64,000 bases of DNA. Source: Euphorbia lathyris. Taxonomy: Eukaryota; Streptophyta; Magnoliopsida; Malpighiales; Euphorbiaceae. The notes under the pieces were generated by a model that ran no database searches, had not been told where the DNA came from, and worked only from the letters and a program-made list of their open reading frames with translations. How positions within the stretch are numbered: the stretch's first letter is position 1; the number at the start of each line of letters is the position of its first letter. Positions 1 through 10,506 of the stretch are shown piece by piece. The translations under genes and the position numbers were made by a program. Location of the stretch: assembly GCF_963576675.1 (NCBI RefSeq), contig NC_088916.1:20497501-20561500 (forward strand). The letters are read 5' to 3'.

Positions 1-1127
1 ACTATTCTTTGCACTTACCTGAGATCACTTTTGAGTTTGCATTTTCATCCGGGTTTTTCCTCCTATGTCATGGTTTAGACAATATTAAAAATGAACTCGG
101 AGGGGGGTTATAATGTGGGTGGCTTTTTAGTGGTTAATTTTTGGAAACTCGAGTTTAAATACCATTTTGGTGATCGCACCGTATTTTTATTTTGGCCTTA
201 GCGAGTTCATAAGATATACTCGAAATTGCTCGGGTGGAGCTTGAGAATGCCTTTTGCTCTTTATTGTATTTTTCTTTTCTTTTTGTTTTGAGAGCGGCAC
301 AAAAACGATTTCGAGGGTTTAAGGTGTTTACTTATCAAGGCTTTGGCTTATTTCGGGTGCGAATTGATTTTGTTGGTATTTAAACAGGAGGAAAAAGAGG
401 GTTAATTGTTAAAAGGGTGTTGACAAGAAAAGTCGGTTAGTAGGCTCAAGGGGGTTTCCTAGAGGTTGATAGAAACGAGAAAAATAAATTAAGAAAAGAA
501 TTAGACTAAGTGGGTTCGTTTTATCATCTATTGCCATTTTAACCAAAATAGGTGTACTTAACCCGGTATTAGATGCAAACTCTATGACTCGAGTGAAGTC
601 AAAGCTCTCGAAAATTGTGAAAGAAATAGAGTTCTCGTACGAACTCTTTTAGGCTCAAAAATCCCTCACAAAAATTCAGGTTTAAATTGTGTACTATCGA
701 ATTGTCGCTAAATTTTCAAACATCCTGTTTTATTGCCTTTTTAAGTTTCGTTATGGAGATGACTTATGGGTTAGGACGCGATGCTTTTGTTTAGTATCAC
801 CTAGTCTTTACATAAATTCTATAACTTCAAAATTAAGACTTAAATTTCTTAATAGAACCGATCCTTTGTGGTCTGATACTATTTACATTTAAGGTTAGTG
901 TGTCGGGAAAAATCTTAAGAATCAACCAATTAGTTTAATTATTTTTGTGTCTTTTTCTATTTTTATTTTTGTTTTTGTTAGTGAAAAACAAACTGAAAGT
1001 GCGGGGTTGCACGACCCTCCGCGTTATTAAAATGACGCCTATTGCAAGGGCATCGCAAAAGAAGAAAGAAACAAAAACAAAAATGAGACATGGAATTTAA
1101 AAATTAGGCTCTTCAAAGTTTGGGTCC

Positions 1128-1307
1128 TACGCGAGGCGTGCCCTAGGGGGCGCCCCGCGTAGGCGTTGCGTTTTGAGCTCATTTTGGGCAGAGACCTAAA
1201 TACGCGGGGCGCATGAAGTGGGGTGCCCCGCGTGTTTGAGTTTCTGGGCATTTTATATACAAAAAATGGGGATCACGCGGGGCGTAAAGGCGAGTACGTC
1301 CTGCGTG
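1128..1307. repeat. 73-bp tandem repeat, three units, each with an inverted GC-rich 13-mer pair
   Basis: Units start at 1128, 1201 and 1274, exactly 73 bp apart. Each has a 13-mer around ACGCGGGGCGT, an 8-bp spacer of variable sequence, and a second 13-mer around ACGCCCCGCGT in inverse orientation, so each unit can form a short hairpin. It lies in the 3' internal region of Athila element A. Confidence 0.85.
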
Positions 1308-1502
1308 AATGTTATTTATGGCAGAGAAACTGTGAAAAATAAACACGAAACATGAACGGAAACCATAAAAATACATTAGATATTAAAACAGAAAGCAAAG
1401 TACATTACAAGAAAACAAAACGAACTAAAACAAAACGAACTGAAATGAATTGAAATAGACATGAAAACACAAAACAAAGAAAAACATAAGAAAAAAAAGA
1501 AA

Positions 1503-2670
1503 CTATGGTTGAGGCGGAGGGGGATTTCCATGGATGTTGAAGTGGGTGTAGAAGGCGTCGAAGTTGGCCCTATCCGCTTGCCTTTGAGCCTCGGAGGCAT
1601 CGAAGTGAGCATCAAGGGCATCGAAGCGGGAGTCGAAGTGAGCCCGATCACGACGTTGGTTATCCTCCAAGATATCCAACCGAGCATAAAGAGCGTTGAA
1701 GTCGTGGAGGACTGAAATTGAGGCCCATATCCGAATCCGAACCCTCCTCCTCGTGTGAGTGGACCGCCCCCGAGGTTTCACCCGGGCCCGAAGTGGAGCG
1801 TCTAAGAGATTTGAAAGCATTCTTCTCCAAGGGCCGAGGTTCAAAACTTGGGAGGCGATCAAGGGCAGCCTCGCCAAGAGCGGAAGTGGCGAAGAGAGTG
1901 ACGAGATGTCCCAACCCGATCTTGCCACGTTTCCGGGTGGAAATATGGTGGAGTTGGACTGCCACAAGATAGGAAAGGTCGTAGGCGCGGTTGTTGGCAC
2001 AACAATAGAGCGCCAAAAGTTCGTCCTTGTTGACCTTAGTGGACTCCGACTTCCCCGAAAAGTAGAAGGAGATGACGCGGTGGAGAAGTTGGAGGATGGG
2101 ATCACGGATGAGAGAGGGGCGGAGGTTGGAGACATCGTAATCCTCGGACCCGGTGATGGAGGTCCAAAACTCACGAGCAGAAACACCCTTGGGCCAATGG
2201 GAGATGCCACCCTCCGCTTGTTTGGTGAAGTTATTGCGGAGCCATTGGGTGTCATTGGTGAAGGGGCGATTGTGAAGGCGAAAGTTGAAGAGGGCGGCAC
2301 CGGGGACGTTGTTAGAGGTGAGGGTGGTGTAGAACTCCAAGACCAAGGAGAGGTAGACGTGTGGCCGGGCATGAAAGTGATCAAGCCAAGAGAGGGCATG
2401 GAGGCGATCCACGAAAGCCCCGCCAAGGTCGAAGCGGTCAAGAGTGCTCCGCTCGATGTAAGGGAGCTCCATAAAGTGGGCGGTGGAAAGTGTTTGGTAG
2501 TTTTGGGCTTCCTCTTCGGTGAGGAGATGGAAAGGAGCCCGGTATTGTCGGGTGAGTGGTGGTGTCTCCTCCCGTTCGGGTGGTGGTGGTTGTTGGTTTT
2601 GGGTGCGGGTGGTACGGGCCCGAGTGGACCGTGGGGGTCGCATATCGACGGTTTGCTTTTGCCTAACCAT
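1503..2670 (-). pseudogene. ATHILA ORF-1-type retrotransposon protein, frameshifted near its C-terminus
   Basis: An open frame of 336 codons starts at 2670 and ends at 1660. Residues about 45-270 resemble the plant ATHILA ORF-1 / putative gypsy-type transposon family, with blocks such as YLSLVLEFYTTL, DPILQLLHRVISFYFSG and LALYCCANN. The natural C-terminus appears to continue in another frame from about 1740 to 1503, where a heptad-like acidic and basic stretch (ALYARLDILEDNQRRDRAHF) runs to a stop, so one frameshift lies near 1700-1740. It sits between the deleted pol and the 3' LTR, the slot used for extra or env-like ORFs in Athila elements; its biochemical function is unknown to me. Element B lacks this gene. 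A 308-codon frame on the plus strand here is a shadow. Confidence 0.75.
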
Positions 2671-2806
2671 GATAATGGAGGATAGAGGAAGAGTAGAGGA
2701 GGAGTAGGACAGTGTATGAGGGTTGTGAGGAAGAAGGAGGAGAAAAGGAGGGGTTTATATAGGGGGGAAGTGGGGAATCCAAGTAAAACTCGGATTCCTA
2801 GAGGGG

Positions 2807-2985
2807 TACGCGGGGCATGAAGGGGCTACGCCACGTGTATCCCTCCCCCTGAACTGATTTTCCGCAAAAATGGTGCGGTACGCGTGGCGTGAAAGGGGGC
2901 ACGCCTCGCGTATCACACCTCCTGCCCCTTTTTGATGGAAAAAAGGGCGAGGACGCGGGGCGTAAATGGGGATACGCCCCGCGCA
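2807..2985. repeat. 73-bp tandem repeat with inverted GC-rich 13-mer pairs, second block
   Basis: Units start at 2807, 2879 and 2952 (72 and 73 bp apart; the first has a 7-bp spacer, which explains the missing base). The arms vary but stay largely complementary. It lies directly upstream of the ORF-1-type gene on the minus strand. Confidence 0.85.
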
Positions 2986-3313
2986 AGAGGGGGAAGTTGA
3001 AGGATTTTTTCGGTTTTTGATCAGTTTTCTGATTTTTAATTTTTTTGATTTATGAGTTTTTAATGAGTTTTTAATTGATTTTATTAACTCTTTTTAATAT
3101 TTATGTGTTATTAAATTGTAATTAAGGGGGTGGTTAATACAAAATTTAGTGTGGAGGGAAGTTGAAAATTTGAATTTGAAAAGATGGAGGTTGATTGGAG
3201 GGAAGGGGAGATGGAGTGTGGAAGTGGGAAAGGTGTATAGGGAAGAGGAGTGATGGGAAGTTTGAGAGAAGAAAAGTTGCCATGGGGAATTGTGATTCAC
3301 AACTCCCCGAAGA

Positions 3314-3496
3314 TACGCGAGGCGTGCCCTGGGGCACGTCCCGCGTGTCCTCCCACATGGCGTTTATTAAAGGCAAAAGGGGTTCGCGGGGCGTTAAGGG
3401 GGGGGGGGGGGGGCACCCCACGTAGTGTGTCTTTTATTGAAGAAAAAGGGCAGACACACAGATACGCGGGGCGTATAGGTGTGTACGCCCCGCGTG
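3314..3496. repeat. 73-bp tandem repeat with inverted GC-rich 13-mer pairs, third block
   Basis: Units start at 3314, 3383 and 3463. The middle spacer has expanded into a run of about 16 G near 3400, which shifts the local spacing. The first and third units keep the 13-8-13 layout exactly. Confidence 0.8.
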
Positions 3497-3775
3497 TCCT
3501 AAATTTTTTTGGATAAAAATGGGATTTGATTTTCTGTTTATTTATGCGAAAGGATAAAAATAAAGATGAAAATAAAAATAAAAATGAGAGTGAAAGTGAA
3601 AATGACGAGATGGCGGAAACTAAAAATAGCATACGTAAAAATAACTAAAAGTAGAGACAACCAAAAATAGAAATAAGTTGAAAAACATTTATAGTACATA
3701 TAAACAAGTGGTTCGAGAAATTCAAACCGATGCTACGTTTTGAGTCGAAGTAGCTCGACTTTCTTGTGTGGCGGC

Positions 3776-5278
3776 TCAATGTAAGTTGCCGGAGTTGGAA
3801 CTTGACGGGTCCAAACCTCCATTATTCATGAGCGTTATCACCTGTCCGGATTCCCGATTTTTGCCCTGCAGATTTTGTTCGGTGTTCGTCGGTAGGGTTC
3901 CTAGTGGCATTTCTTGTTGTTGACGGTTCAGATGGGCTACTTGGCGGCTAAGATCCCTGCAAAACACCTCGCTATCGGAAAGACGGGTTAATATATCCTT
4001 CAACAACGATGTGACTGATTGGTCATGTACATTGTTGGGAGGTGGAGCGTTCCGATTACCGGGCACGGCTTGTGATTGCTCGAGCCCGTTTTCCCGATAT
4101 TCTTGCTCAAAGCCGGATGGGGGCCTCAACACGTTATTATTATTGCCATATGACAAGTTCGGGTGTTGGTACCGAGGCCGCCAACAATTGTTATTATTAC
4201 TGTGGTGGTGATAGGAGTTCTAATTAGGATTATACCTTGGATTTCCTCCTACGTAACTTACACTCTCGATGTCGCCGGTGAAAGGGCTGCCGGCTTGGCA
4301 ATTGAGTCCGTCGTGGTCTCCGCCACAGTGATTGCACATCAGGACCTGTGCACTTTTGTTGAGGCTTAGCTGGACAATTAACGAGTCAACTTTCTTATGC
4401 ATTTCTGCTATGGAGATTTTCGGAGCCTCTTTCTCCACAGCAAACATTTGGTGTCGCGACGGGCCGGCAAGCTGATCCTCTTGCCATTGCACGCTTTTCC
4501 TCGCGAGCTTATGAATGAGCTCGTAGGCCTCACTAGCTAACTTCCGAAATAGATCCCCACCTGCAGCGGAATCAACAGTCGCACGGTTAGTGGGGGTTAA
4601 CCCGTGGTAAAAAGTGCTTACCAAGTCGTGCTTCGGGATGTCATGGTGGGGGCAGTTTTGGAGCAACTTCCGGAACCTAGCCCAAGCTGCATGAAGGGCC
4701 TCGTATTCCAACTGCCTAAAGGACGTGATATCGGTCCGTAACTTGACTGTTTTGGACGGTGGAAAATAATAGGAAAGGAACTCCTTCGCGAGCTCCTCCC
4801 ATGACGTGATGGATCCCGCCTCCAAAGAGTGTAGCCACTCCAAAGCTTGTCCTGTCAAAGAAAAAGGAAACAGCTTTAGTCTAACAGCCTCAACGGGAAC
4901 ACCATTTTGCCAAGAGGTGTCGGCACACATAAGGAATTTATCGAGATGTTCGTTAGGGTTCTCATGGAGTTCCCCTTCGAATTGACCGTATTGTTGTATC
5001 AGCTGGATCATACCGGTCTTTATCTCGTACGTGTTGGCCGGTATTGTGGGGGCGACAATTTCGTTACGGTTTTGAGGACGGTGCGGAGCAAGGATCTCCA
5101 TCATCGAACGTGTGTCGTTGCCCCCGCGAATGTTGTTCACGTGTGGCCTTTGGTTTCCTTCGGGTTGGTTGACCTCAGCGTTGGGGTTGGCCATCTTCTC
5201 TTTTCGAATCCTACAAAGAGTACATTCAATTTCGAGATCAATAGGAATAAGAGAATCACTCCGAGATCGGGTATGCAT
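3776..5278 (-). pseudogene. gag: Athila gag (capsid and nucleocapsid), one nonsense codon
   Basis: The likely start is the ATG at 5278 (MHTRSRSD), conserved in element B; the frame is also open upstream to 5356. The retrotransposon gag core is clear (LKLFPFSLTGQALEWLHSL, then a block ending SFRQLEYEALHAAWARF). It is followed by a zinc knuckle with C-x2-C-x3-H-x4-C spacing (CNHCGGDHDGLNC), the spacing I associate with Athila gag. A TAG at 4219-4217 interrupts it; the C-terminal part continues in frame to 3776 (DQSVTSLLKDILTRLSDSE), where homology to element B stops at the gag-protease border. This gag is far less damaged than that of B. Confidence 0.88.
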
Positions 5279-5413
5279 AAAATAAGTAAAAAAAAAATAT
5301 AATATCAACAAGAAAAGAATGTTGTTTGTAAAAGTATATATAAACAATTTATACAAAAAGAATGCTTAAACTAACAATAAAACGTTTTTGTCTAATATTG
5401 CAAGATGTTATAA

Positions 5414-5432
5414 ATCCCCGGCAACGGCGCCA
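5414..5432 (-). other. Primer binding site, tRNA-Asp type (element A)
   Basis: The minus strand reads TGGCGCCGTTGCCGGGGAT, matching the complement of the 3' end of plant tRNA-Asp(GUC) plus CCA. It lies seven bases inside the 5' LTR, as in element B. Athila elements are known to prime from tRNA-Asp. Confidence 0.93.
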
Positions 5433-6459
5433 AAAACTTGATGCGTGTCACCTAGTAGTGTTCTTTTTAACGACGAAATGTATATTACGATGATTGCGCT
5501 ATGACTATGGATGTGGTCTTTCTAAGTGCTTTGTATCTATTAGACGTCACTACTTAGGGGCAAGTGTACCCCGTCGTATCAAGTAATAATCTGGTTAAGA
5601 CCGGGTATCGAATCCACGGGATTTATAACTGCAAGTATTAAACGACTCGGTTTTATACGTTATTTAAGCGGTGAATACTTTGAGGTTGGTGTGAGACACA
5701 ACTACAAACTACTCCTAACTACGTGTGAGGCGAATTTATATAACGAAACTCTATGGAGTGATATGAATGCGATAAGTTATAACTATGACAAATAATGAAT
5801 TCTAATGTTTATACGGTTGATGGTTTGCTCGTGCAAAGACGACTACGTGTAGAGAAATCGACCAGTGAAGTACTTAGACTACGTGGTTCCTAGTCAAGGC
5901 GTGTCTAATGATTGGGACCAGAAATTAGGGCCCGTAAGTTCCGTGGTTTGTCAATTCCTACGATTTCCGGTTTGTCACTTCCGGTAAGGCAACACCTATA
6001 TGAATCCCTAAAAATAGCCTGAATGGCGTCGGAAGTCGCGTTCTCCTACACAACAATCAATTATAAATATCAAAACAAGTAACAAACATCAACACATATA
6101 TAGAAAAGAAGATTATGAATCATAAATTATAAATATGGAGAGTGTAAATATGGATTACAAACAAGCCTAGTACATAGGATGAGATCAAGCTAATTAGCAA
6201 GTGTAAAGGGAAGAATCCACCCTTGGAACTAGCTAACCGGACTCAAAAGCCGTCTCTAAGGACTTGAATGGTGGAGCTTTCGAGCTTGGTGTGTGGAGAT
6301 GGAGCGGGACTTTGATGAAATGCCGGGAGCAACGGACAAGCTCTCGAGATGGAAGAGTTTAGTTACACAAAGCCTAAAAACAAATCTAAACTACAACAAT
6401 CAAAACAAGTATAGTTTTTGCTCTCTCTAATGGTGTGTGTAATGAGTGCTAGTCACTCT

Positions 6460-6467
6460 TATTTATA
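6460..6467 (-). promoter_or_regulatory. TATA box of the Athila A LTR
   Basis: TATAAATA on the minus strand, at the same relative place as the TATAAATA in both element B LTRs (53375 and 62680). It is the likely core promoter of the retrotransposon transcript. Confidence 0.6.
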
Positions 6468-6544
6468 GATCAAGCTAGGGGCAAGATTGTACTTTCACAA
6501 GGTGCAAGCATGGAGGAACATAATTTTGTGCAGAAATCCCATAA

Positions 6545-6943
6545 TACGCCCCGCGTATGGTGGAGTACGCCCCGCGTGTATGCCCATTCCGTCGGAAATC
6601 TCCTGCATGTGGACCAATTCCGGATCTTGATGTCTCAAACATGCCCCGCGTAGGATGGACTGCGCCTTGCGTGTTTGAGTTTCTGACCTTTTTGCATTGA
6701 AGAATTCCTTTACACGCCTGCGTGTAAGGTGGTGCGCCCCGCGTATGGATCGTTGACTCAGGGAGACCATGCAGTCTGACTTTTCAGGATTAGGCAATTA
6801 TTTCTGACATGTGCTATACGCCTCGCGTAAGTTGGCGTACGCCTCGCGTATGCTGACTAGATTCCGCCTGGTGCTTGTGGATAGGGCAATCATTTCTAAC
6901 CTTATGTTTCACGCCTCGCGTATGGGATGATGCGCCTCGCGTA
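6545..6943. repeat. Direct pairs of GC-rich 13-mers in the Athila A LTR
   Basis: Five pairs of ACGCCCCGCGT-like 13-mers. Within each pair both copies point the same way and are separated by about 8 bp (21 bp start to start). The sequence between pairs is unrelated. This is the direct-repeat counterpart of the inverted pairs in the internal region. Confidence 0.85.
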
Positions 6944-7179
6944 TTTGAGTGGATTTTCACTCCTTGCTCGTACCTGAAATACAAATCTCGGGGCCGAGTT
7001 AGCTTGACGTTTTTATTTCCTAAATTACTCAAAAATAAGGGAAATTAACTGAAAGCATGGAATTTATTTTTATTCCGTTATTTTATTAAAACATTCTATT
7101 TTTGTAATTAAACTTATTTGTTTCTTCTAAAATTAACCCGTAAATCACGCTAAAAGATAGGGGTAAAATACCACTATCA

Positions 7180-8145
7180 AACCTCCTCGGACTTTAAAGT
7201 TTTACTTGTCCTCAAGTAAAAGAAATCGAAAGACAAGGGATTGAGATTATTAAGAAACAAACCGATGGTTGGTTTTACCAAGTGCGTGATTTCAAAGTTA
7301 AAGTTTTATGCAAAGTTTTCGGCGAGTACCTACGCAAACAATCGAGCGACCAAAACTCGTTTGAAACCTCCATAATTAAAATTAATAGGCAATAATAACG
7401 GGGGTTGATTATCTTTTGAGAACCCGATAATACCTCACCAAGGGATTTCACTCTTACGCTCAAACTTTGGTGGGTCGGTGTTTTAGCACTCTTCTTTGCA
7501 CTTACCCGAGATCACTTTTGAGTTTGCATTTTCATCCGGGTTTTTCCTCCTATGTCATTGTTTAGACAATATTAAAAATGAACCTGGAGGGGGGTTGTAA
7601 TGTGGGTGGCTTTTTAGTGGTTAATTTTTGGAAACTCGAGTTTAAATACCATTTTGGTGATCGCACCGTATTTTTATTTTGGCCTTAGCGAGTTCATAAG
7701 ATATACTCGAAATTGCTCGGGTGGAGCTTGAGAATGCCTTTTGCTCTTTATTGTATTTTTCTTTTCTTTTTGTTTTGAGAGCGGCACAAAAACGATTTCG
7801 AGGGTTTAAGGTGTTTACTTATCAAGGCTTTGGCTTATTTCGGGTGCGAATTGATTTTGTTGGTATTTAAACATGAGGAAAAAGAGGGTTAATTGTTAAA
7901 AGGGTGTTGACAAGAAAAGTCGGTTAGTAGGCTCAAGGGGGTTTCCTAGAGGTTGATAGAAACGAGAAAAATAAATTAAGAAAAGAATTAGACTAAGTGG
8001 GTTCGTTTTATCATCTATTGCCATTTTAACCAAAATAGGTGTACTTAACCCGATATTAGATGCAAACTCTATGACTCGAGTGAAGTCAAAGCTCTCGAAA
8101 ATTGTGAACGAAATAGAGTTCTCGTACGAACACTTTTAGGCTCAA
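7180..8145 (-). mobile_element. 3' internal end of a second Athila element, truncated
   Basis: Directly next to the LTR is the purine-rich tract, read on the minus strand as GTCCGAGGAGGT. The rest matches 1-660 (positions 7488-8145) and, in reverse complement, 61000-61871 of element B. Homology stops at about 8145 where foldback-element sequence begins. No coding potential is seen. Confidence 0.85.
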
Positions 8146-8445
8146 GAATGTGCAAATGGTAAACAAGGATATCGGGATGATGGGGAACCATCAGAGTTAA
8201 ATGGCGTCGAATACTGGAGGGGCATGGAGCCAACATTGAAGATCAGATTGATTACCAAGTACATTTGTAATCAGTAATCATTCTGTTCTTCAAGATTGGC
8301 TCTATGCCCATCCAGTAGTCGACACCATCTAACTCAATGGTTGCCCAGCATCCAAATTTCCTTGCTATTCACACATCACGCCCCCCCTTGTACGCTATTC
8401 GCACGTCACATCATAATGCCCCCCTTGCTTGCTAATTGCACATCA
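8146..8445. mobile_element. Foldback (long inverted repeat) element, copy 1
   Basis: The sequence around 8190-8245 is the imperfect reverse complement of 8296-8340, with a loop of about 45 bp. The right arm then carries short subrepeats ending in CATCAT...CCCCC-type blocks (8376-8445). The left arm is cut at the Athila junction (8145). Copy 2 at 52363/63904 shows the same arms more fully. No transposase is visible; it could be a Foldback or a Mutator-like derivative. Confidence 0.75.
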
Positions 8446-9105
8446 TATATCCATTGCATGCTCTTCAGTCCATCTCCTGGCAGTTGCTACATAACCTGCC
8501 CTGTTGCTGATGTATCGTTCAGCAATTCGCTCTCGGCCAGGAAATGGCCCCTCAATGAAGGGCTCTACCAGCAGTCCATAAATATTCCACAGCAGTTATA
8601 AAATGCATAGATAAATTAAATTAGACCCCAAACATGAGTAGATAAACTAGACCCCAAACATGAATAGATAAATTTACGGGTAAAAATACATAGATTTACA
8701 TCTTACCGTGGCAATACTATGGGCAGGCCGATCTAGTAGCTGGGGCATAGAAACATGCCCCAAGGGACCGATATTAGGATGGTAAATTTTGGTCCTGAAT
8801 ATTACCTGCGAACAATAGTAATATCATGAGTGTATTTACAAAGATATGAACTGATTTATGTGTGTTAACAAGTTTATGCATGTTCTTACAACTGGAGGTG
8901 TGGAGGGAAAATCGACAGGGAAGTCCATTTGGACTATGAATACACCTCCTTCATAAGGGGTGTTTGGAGGGCCATTCATCACGGCAGTCCATTACTGCCG
9001 GTCAGGACCATGTATATTGACAAGCCACCTAGGTGCCTCATATCGGAGTTGTTCAATCTGAAACTCAACATTACGATATAGGTTCCTTCTATTCCCGATC
9101 GACAT
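8443..9105 (-). pseudogene. Ubiquitin-conjugating enzyme (E2)-like gene copy, inactivated
   Basis: Three exons on the minus strand: 9105-8890, 8805-8707 and about 8595-8443. Exon 1 starts MSIGNRRNLYRNVEFQIEQL and contains the E2 signatures WTAVMNGPPNTPYEGGVF and FPVDFPSTPPV; exon 2 begins VIFRTKIYHPNIGPLGHVS; exon 3 ends RAGYVATARRWTEEHAM. Introns 1 and 2 start with good GTAAGA donors, so this is a genomic, not a reverse-transcribed, copy. Lesions: TAA at codon 38 (8994-8992); the expected acceptor AG of exon 3 reads AA; and the position of the catalytic Cys after the HPN motif reads Ser (GHVSM). It lies between the foldback right arm and a TATA box at 9169, and is probably a captured or transposon-split copy. 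Confidence 0.85.
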
Positions 9106-9168
9106 AACAATCTTTAAGTATAGTGTTACGTTGCCCTGGGTGACTATTGAGAATTGGTAAACGCTTCC

Positions 9169-9176
9169 TATTTATA
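9169..9176 (-). promoter_or_regulatory. TATA box upstream of the E2-like pseudogene
   Basis: TATAAATA on the minus strand, 64 bases upstream of the ATG at 9105. The same flank recurs at the window end (about 63905-64000) with the TATA motif altered and the E2 gene absent. Confidence 0.55.
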
Positions 9177-9287
9177 ATGTGGGTGGGTAAGTGAATGGTC
9201 TTAGAATGGAGAAAGGGTAAATTGAGATTAATTAGGTCTATCTGTATAAGGTGTGTAATTAATGAGCATCATCAATTGGTTTTGCAG

Positions 9288-9382
9288 ATACCAAGATTTT
9301 GGGGATTCTGGGAGATGATGACTTAGATATGCTTCAGTTCAAGTTGGATTTGGCTTTCCAATCAACACCACCATGCCTCTGA
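9288..9382 (+). pseudogene. Possible terminal exon of an unrecognised gene
   Basis: A TTTTGCAG-type 3' splice site is followed by about 30 open codons ending in TGA; the peptide begins TKILGILGDDDLDMLQFKLD. I do not recognise it. It lies between the E2 copy and a CACTA end, so it may be another captured gene piece. Chance is possible at this length. Confidence 0.3.
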
Positions 9383-9599
9383 CTATATATACAGATTTGG
9401 AGATGTACATTAATTGCTTATATTTTTTTGTCATCAGACATTCATTCAGTTATTTTGTGTAGTTCAAATGTAACCAGATTATGAGCATTAGTCTCCAGTA
9501 AAATTAAAATCATTGATATACAGAAATTCTTATTCATTTGATAATTATTGTTCATTTCCAGAATCATTCGAAGAAGAAGGCAAGGAGTGACATTTACGT

Positions 9600-10028
9600 T
9601 TAAAAAAATATCATCTAAACGTCAATAAAAAAGACATTAGATTAAAAGAATCTGTCATCTAAAACAAATCTCTTGACATGATTGATTAAGACCTATGCCA
9701 TCTGATACAAGTTACTACGACAGAAATTATTATAAAAACTGTCACCGCGAATACCAATATGCCAATTTCCCATATATCGACTTGACATTTTTAATTATTA
9801 GTATGTCATGTGATGACATTAAAAGTGACGTTAATAAATAAAAAGATGCATCGTAACAATGTTCATATGACAGTACGAGACTAGGCTGATGTCATGTATA
9901 GTATCTTCAAATAACAGAACCTAACCGTCGTCTGAAGGTGCAATAGACGGCAGCGAGTCCTGTGACAGATTTATATCTCGCGGGACGACGGTTTTTAACC
10001 GTCGTCTGAAGGGGGTTTTGGCATAGTG
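9600..10028 (-). mobile_element. Terminal part of a CACTA transposon
   Basis: The minus strand begins CACTATGCCAAAACCCCC at 10028, followed by repeated subterminal motifs around CTTCAGACGACGGTTA (about 9920-10010) and dispersed GACAT-type motifs. A CACTA terminus plus subterminal repeats is diagnostic. The partner end is not in the window, so the inner limit near 9600 is approximate. Confidence 0.75.
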
Positions 10029-10245
10029 ATATCTAGAAATTTAGGCAACAAGTTTTAAAGTTAGTTTGTGATTTAAAATCGGAATTGGTGGATAAATATA
10101 GAGAGAAGGCGAGGGAGGTTGTGCAACATATGTGGAAGCGTAATTTTATAGTTGGAGAAGGAAAAGAAAAAGAATTGAGATTGAGAAGAAGAAAAAGTCG
10201 GAAAAGGTCGGAAAAAGTTGCAAAAAAACAGAAAAAAATCATGAT
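10029..10245 (+). pseudogene. F-box-like copy 1, 5' truncated (type II)
   Basis: Only the C-terminal third remains (DKYREK, FIVGEG); the CACTA end at 10028 abuts it. The basic tail is open, but there is no F-box. Confidence 0.8.
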
Positions 10246-10506
10246 AAGTAATTATTTTCACTTGTTATATCCTCGTGCAGATGATATCTTACTTATCATT
10301 ATATTACCTAGTGCATTTGTTAGTGTTCACATTTTAAGACAACAAACAGCTATTAGCAATCAGCTAAGTTTTACCAAACAAGTTTATCTATCTACATTAA
10401 TATCTCCTTCGTGATTCATATAATTTACTTTTTGTTCTGCAATTCAATCATCAATGGCGATTTTTTAAGTTAAAAAAAGTTATAACCAAAGGCAGAAGAC
10501 TTAGCA

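Larger units (their letters stand above)
1..7179 (-). mobile_element. Athila-lineage LTR retrotransposon A, pol-deleted, 3' LTR outside window
   Basis: Read on the minus strand: 5' LTR (7179-5439), tRNA-Asp primer site, gag (5278-3776), an ATHILA ORF-1-type gene (2670-1503), then a long 3' internal region running off the window start. Relative to element B (52569-63705), sequence jumps from the gag end (about 3776) straight to the region after the integrase stop, so protease, RT, RNase H and integrase are missing. Positions 1-660 match 7488-8145 at an offset of 7487; since the LTR edge in that copy is at 7180, the 3' LTR of A should begin about 308 bp to the left of the window. A is non-autonomous. 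Confidence 0.9.
5439..7179 (-). repeat. LTR of Athila element A, shared with the adjoining partial element
   Basis: On the minus strand it starts TGATAG at 7179 and ends GCATCA at 5439, with the TG...CA ends and 1741 bp length expected from the element B LTRs (1824 and 1834 bp). It is both the 5' LTR of A (leftward) and the 3' LTR of the element whose internal end occupies 7180-8145. Confidence 0.9.

Noticed and set aside
1759..2685. Plus-strand frame of 308 codons
   Set aside because: It is the shadow of the minus-strand ATHILA ORF-1-type gene, which has recognisable family blocks; the plus peptide is low-complexity Gly/Val/Glu.
3395..3415. Long G run as a functional quadruplex site
   Set aside because: It sits in the variable spacer of one 73-bp unit and is most simply replication slippage or an assembly-prone homopolymer.
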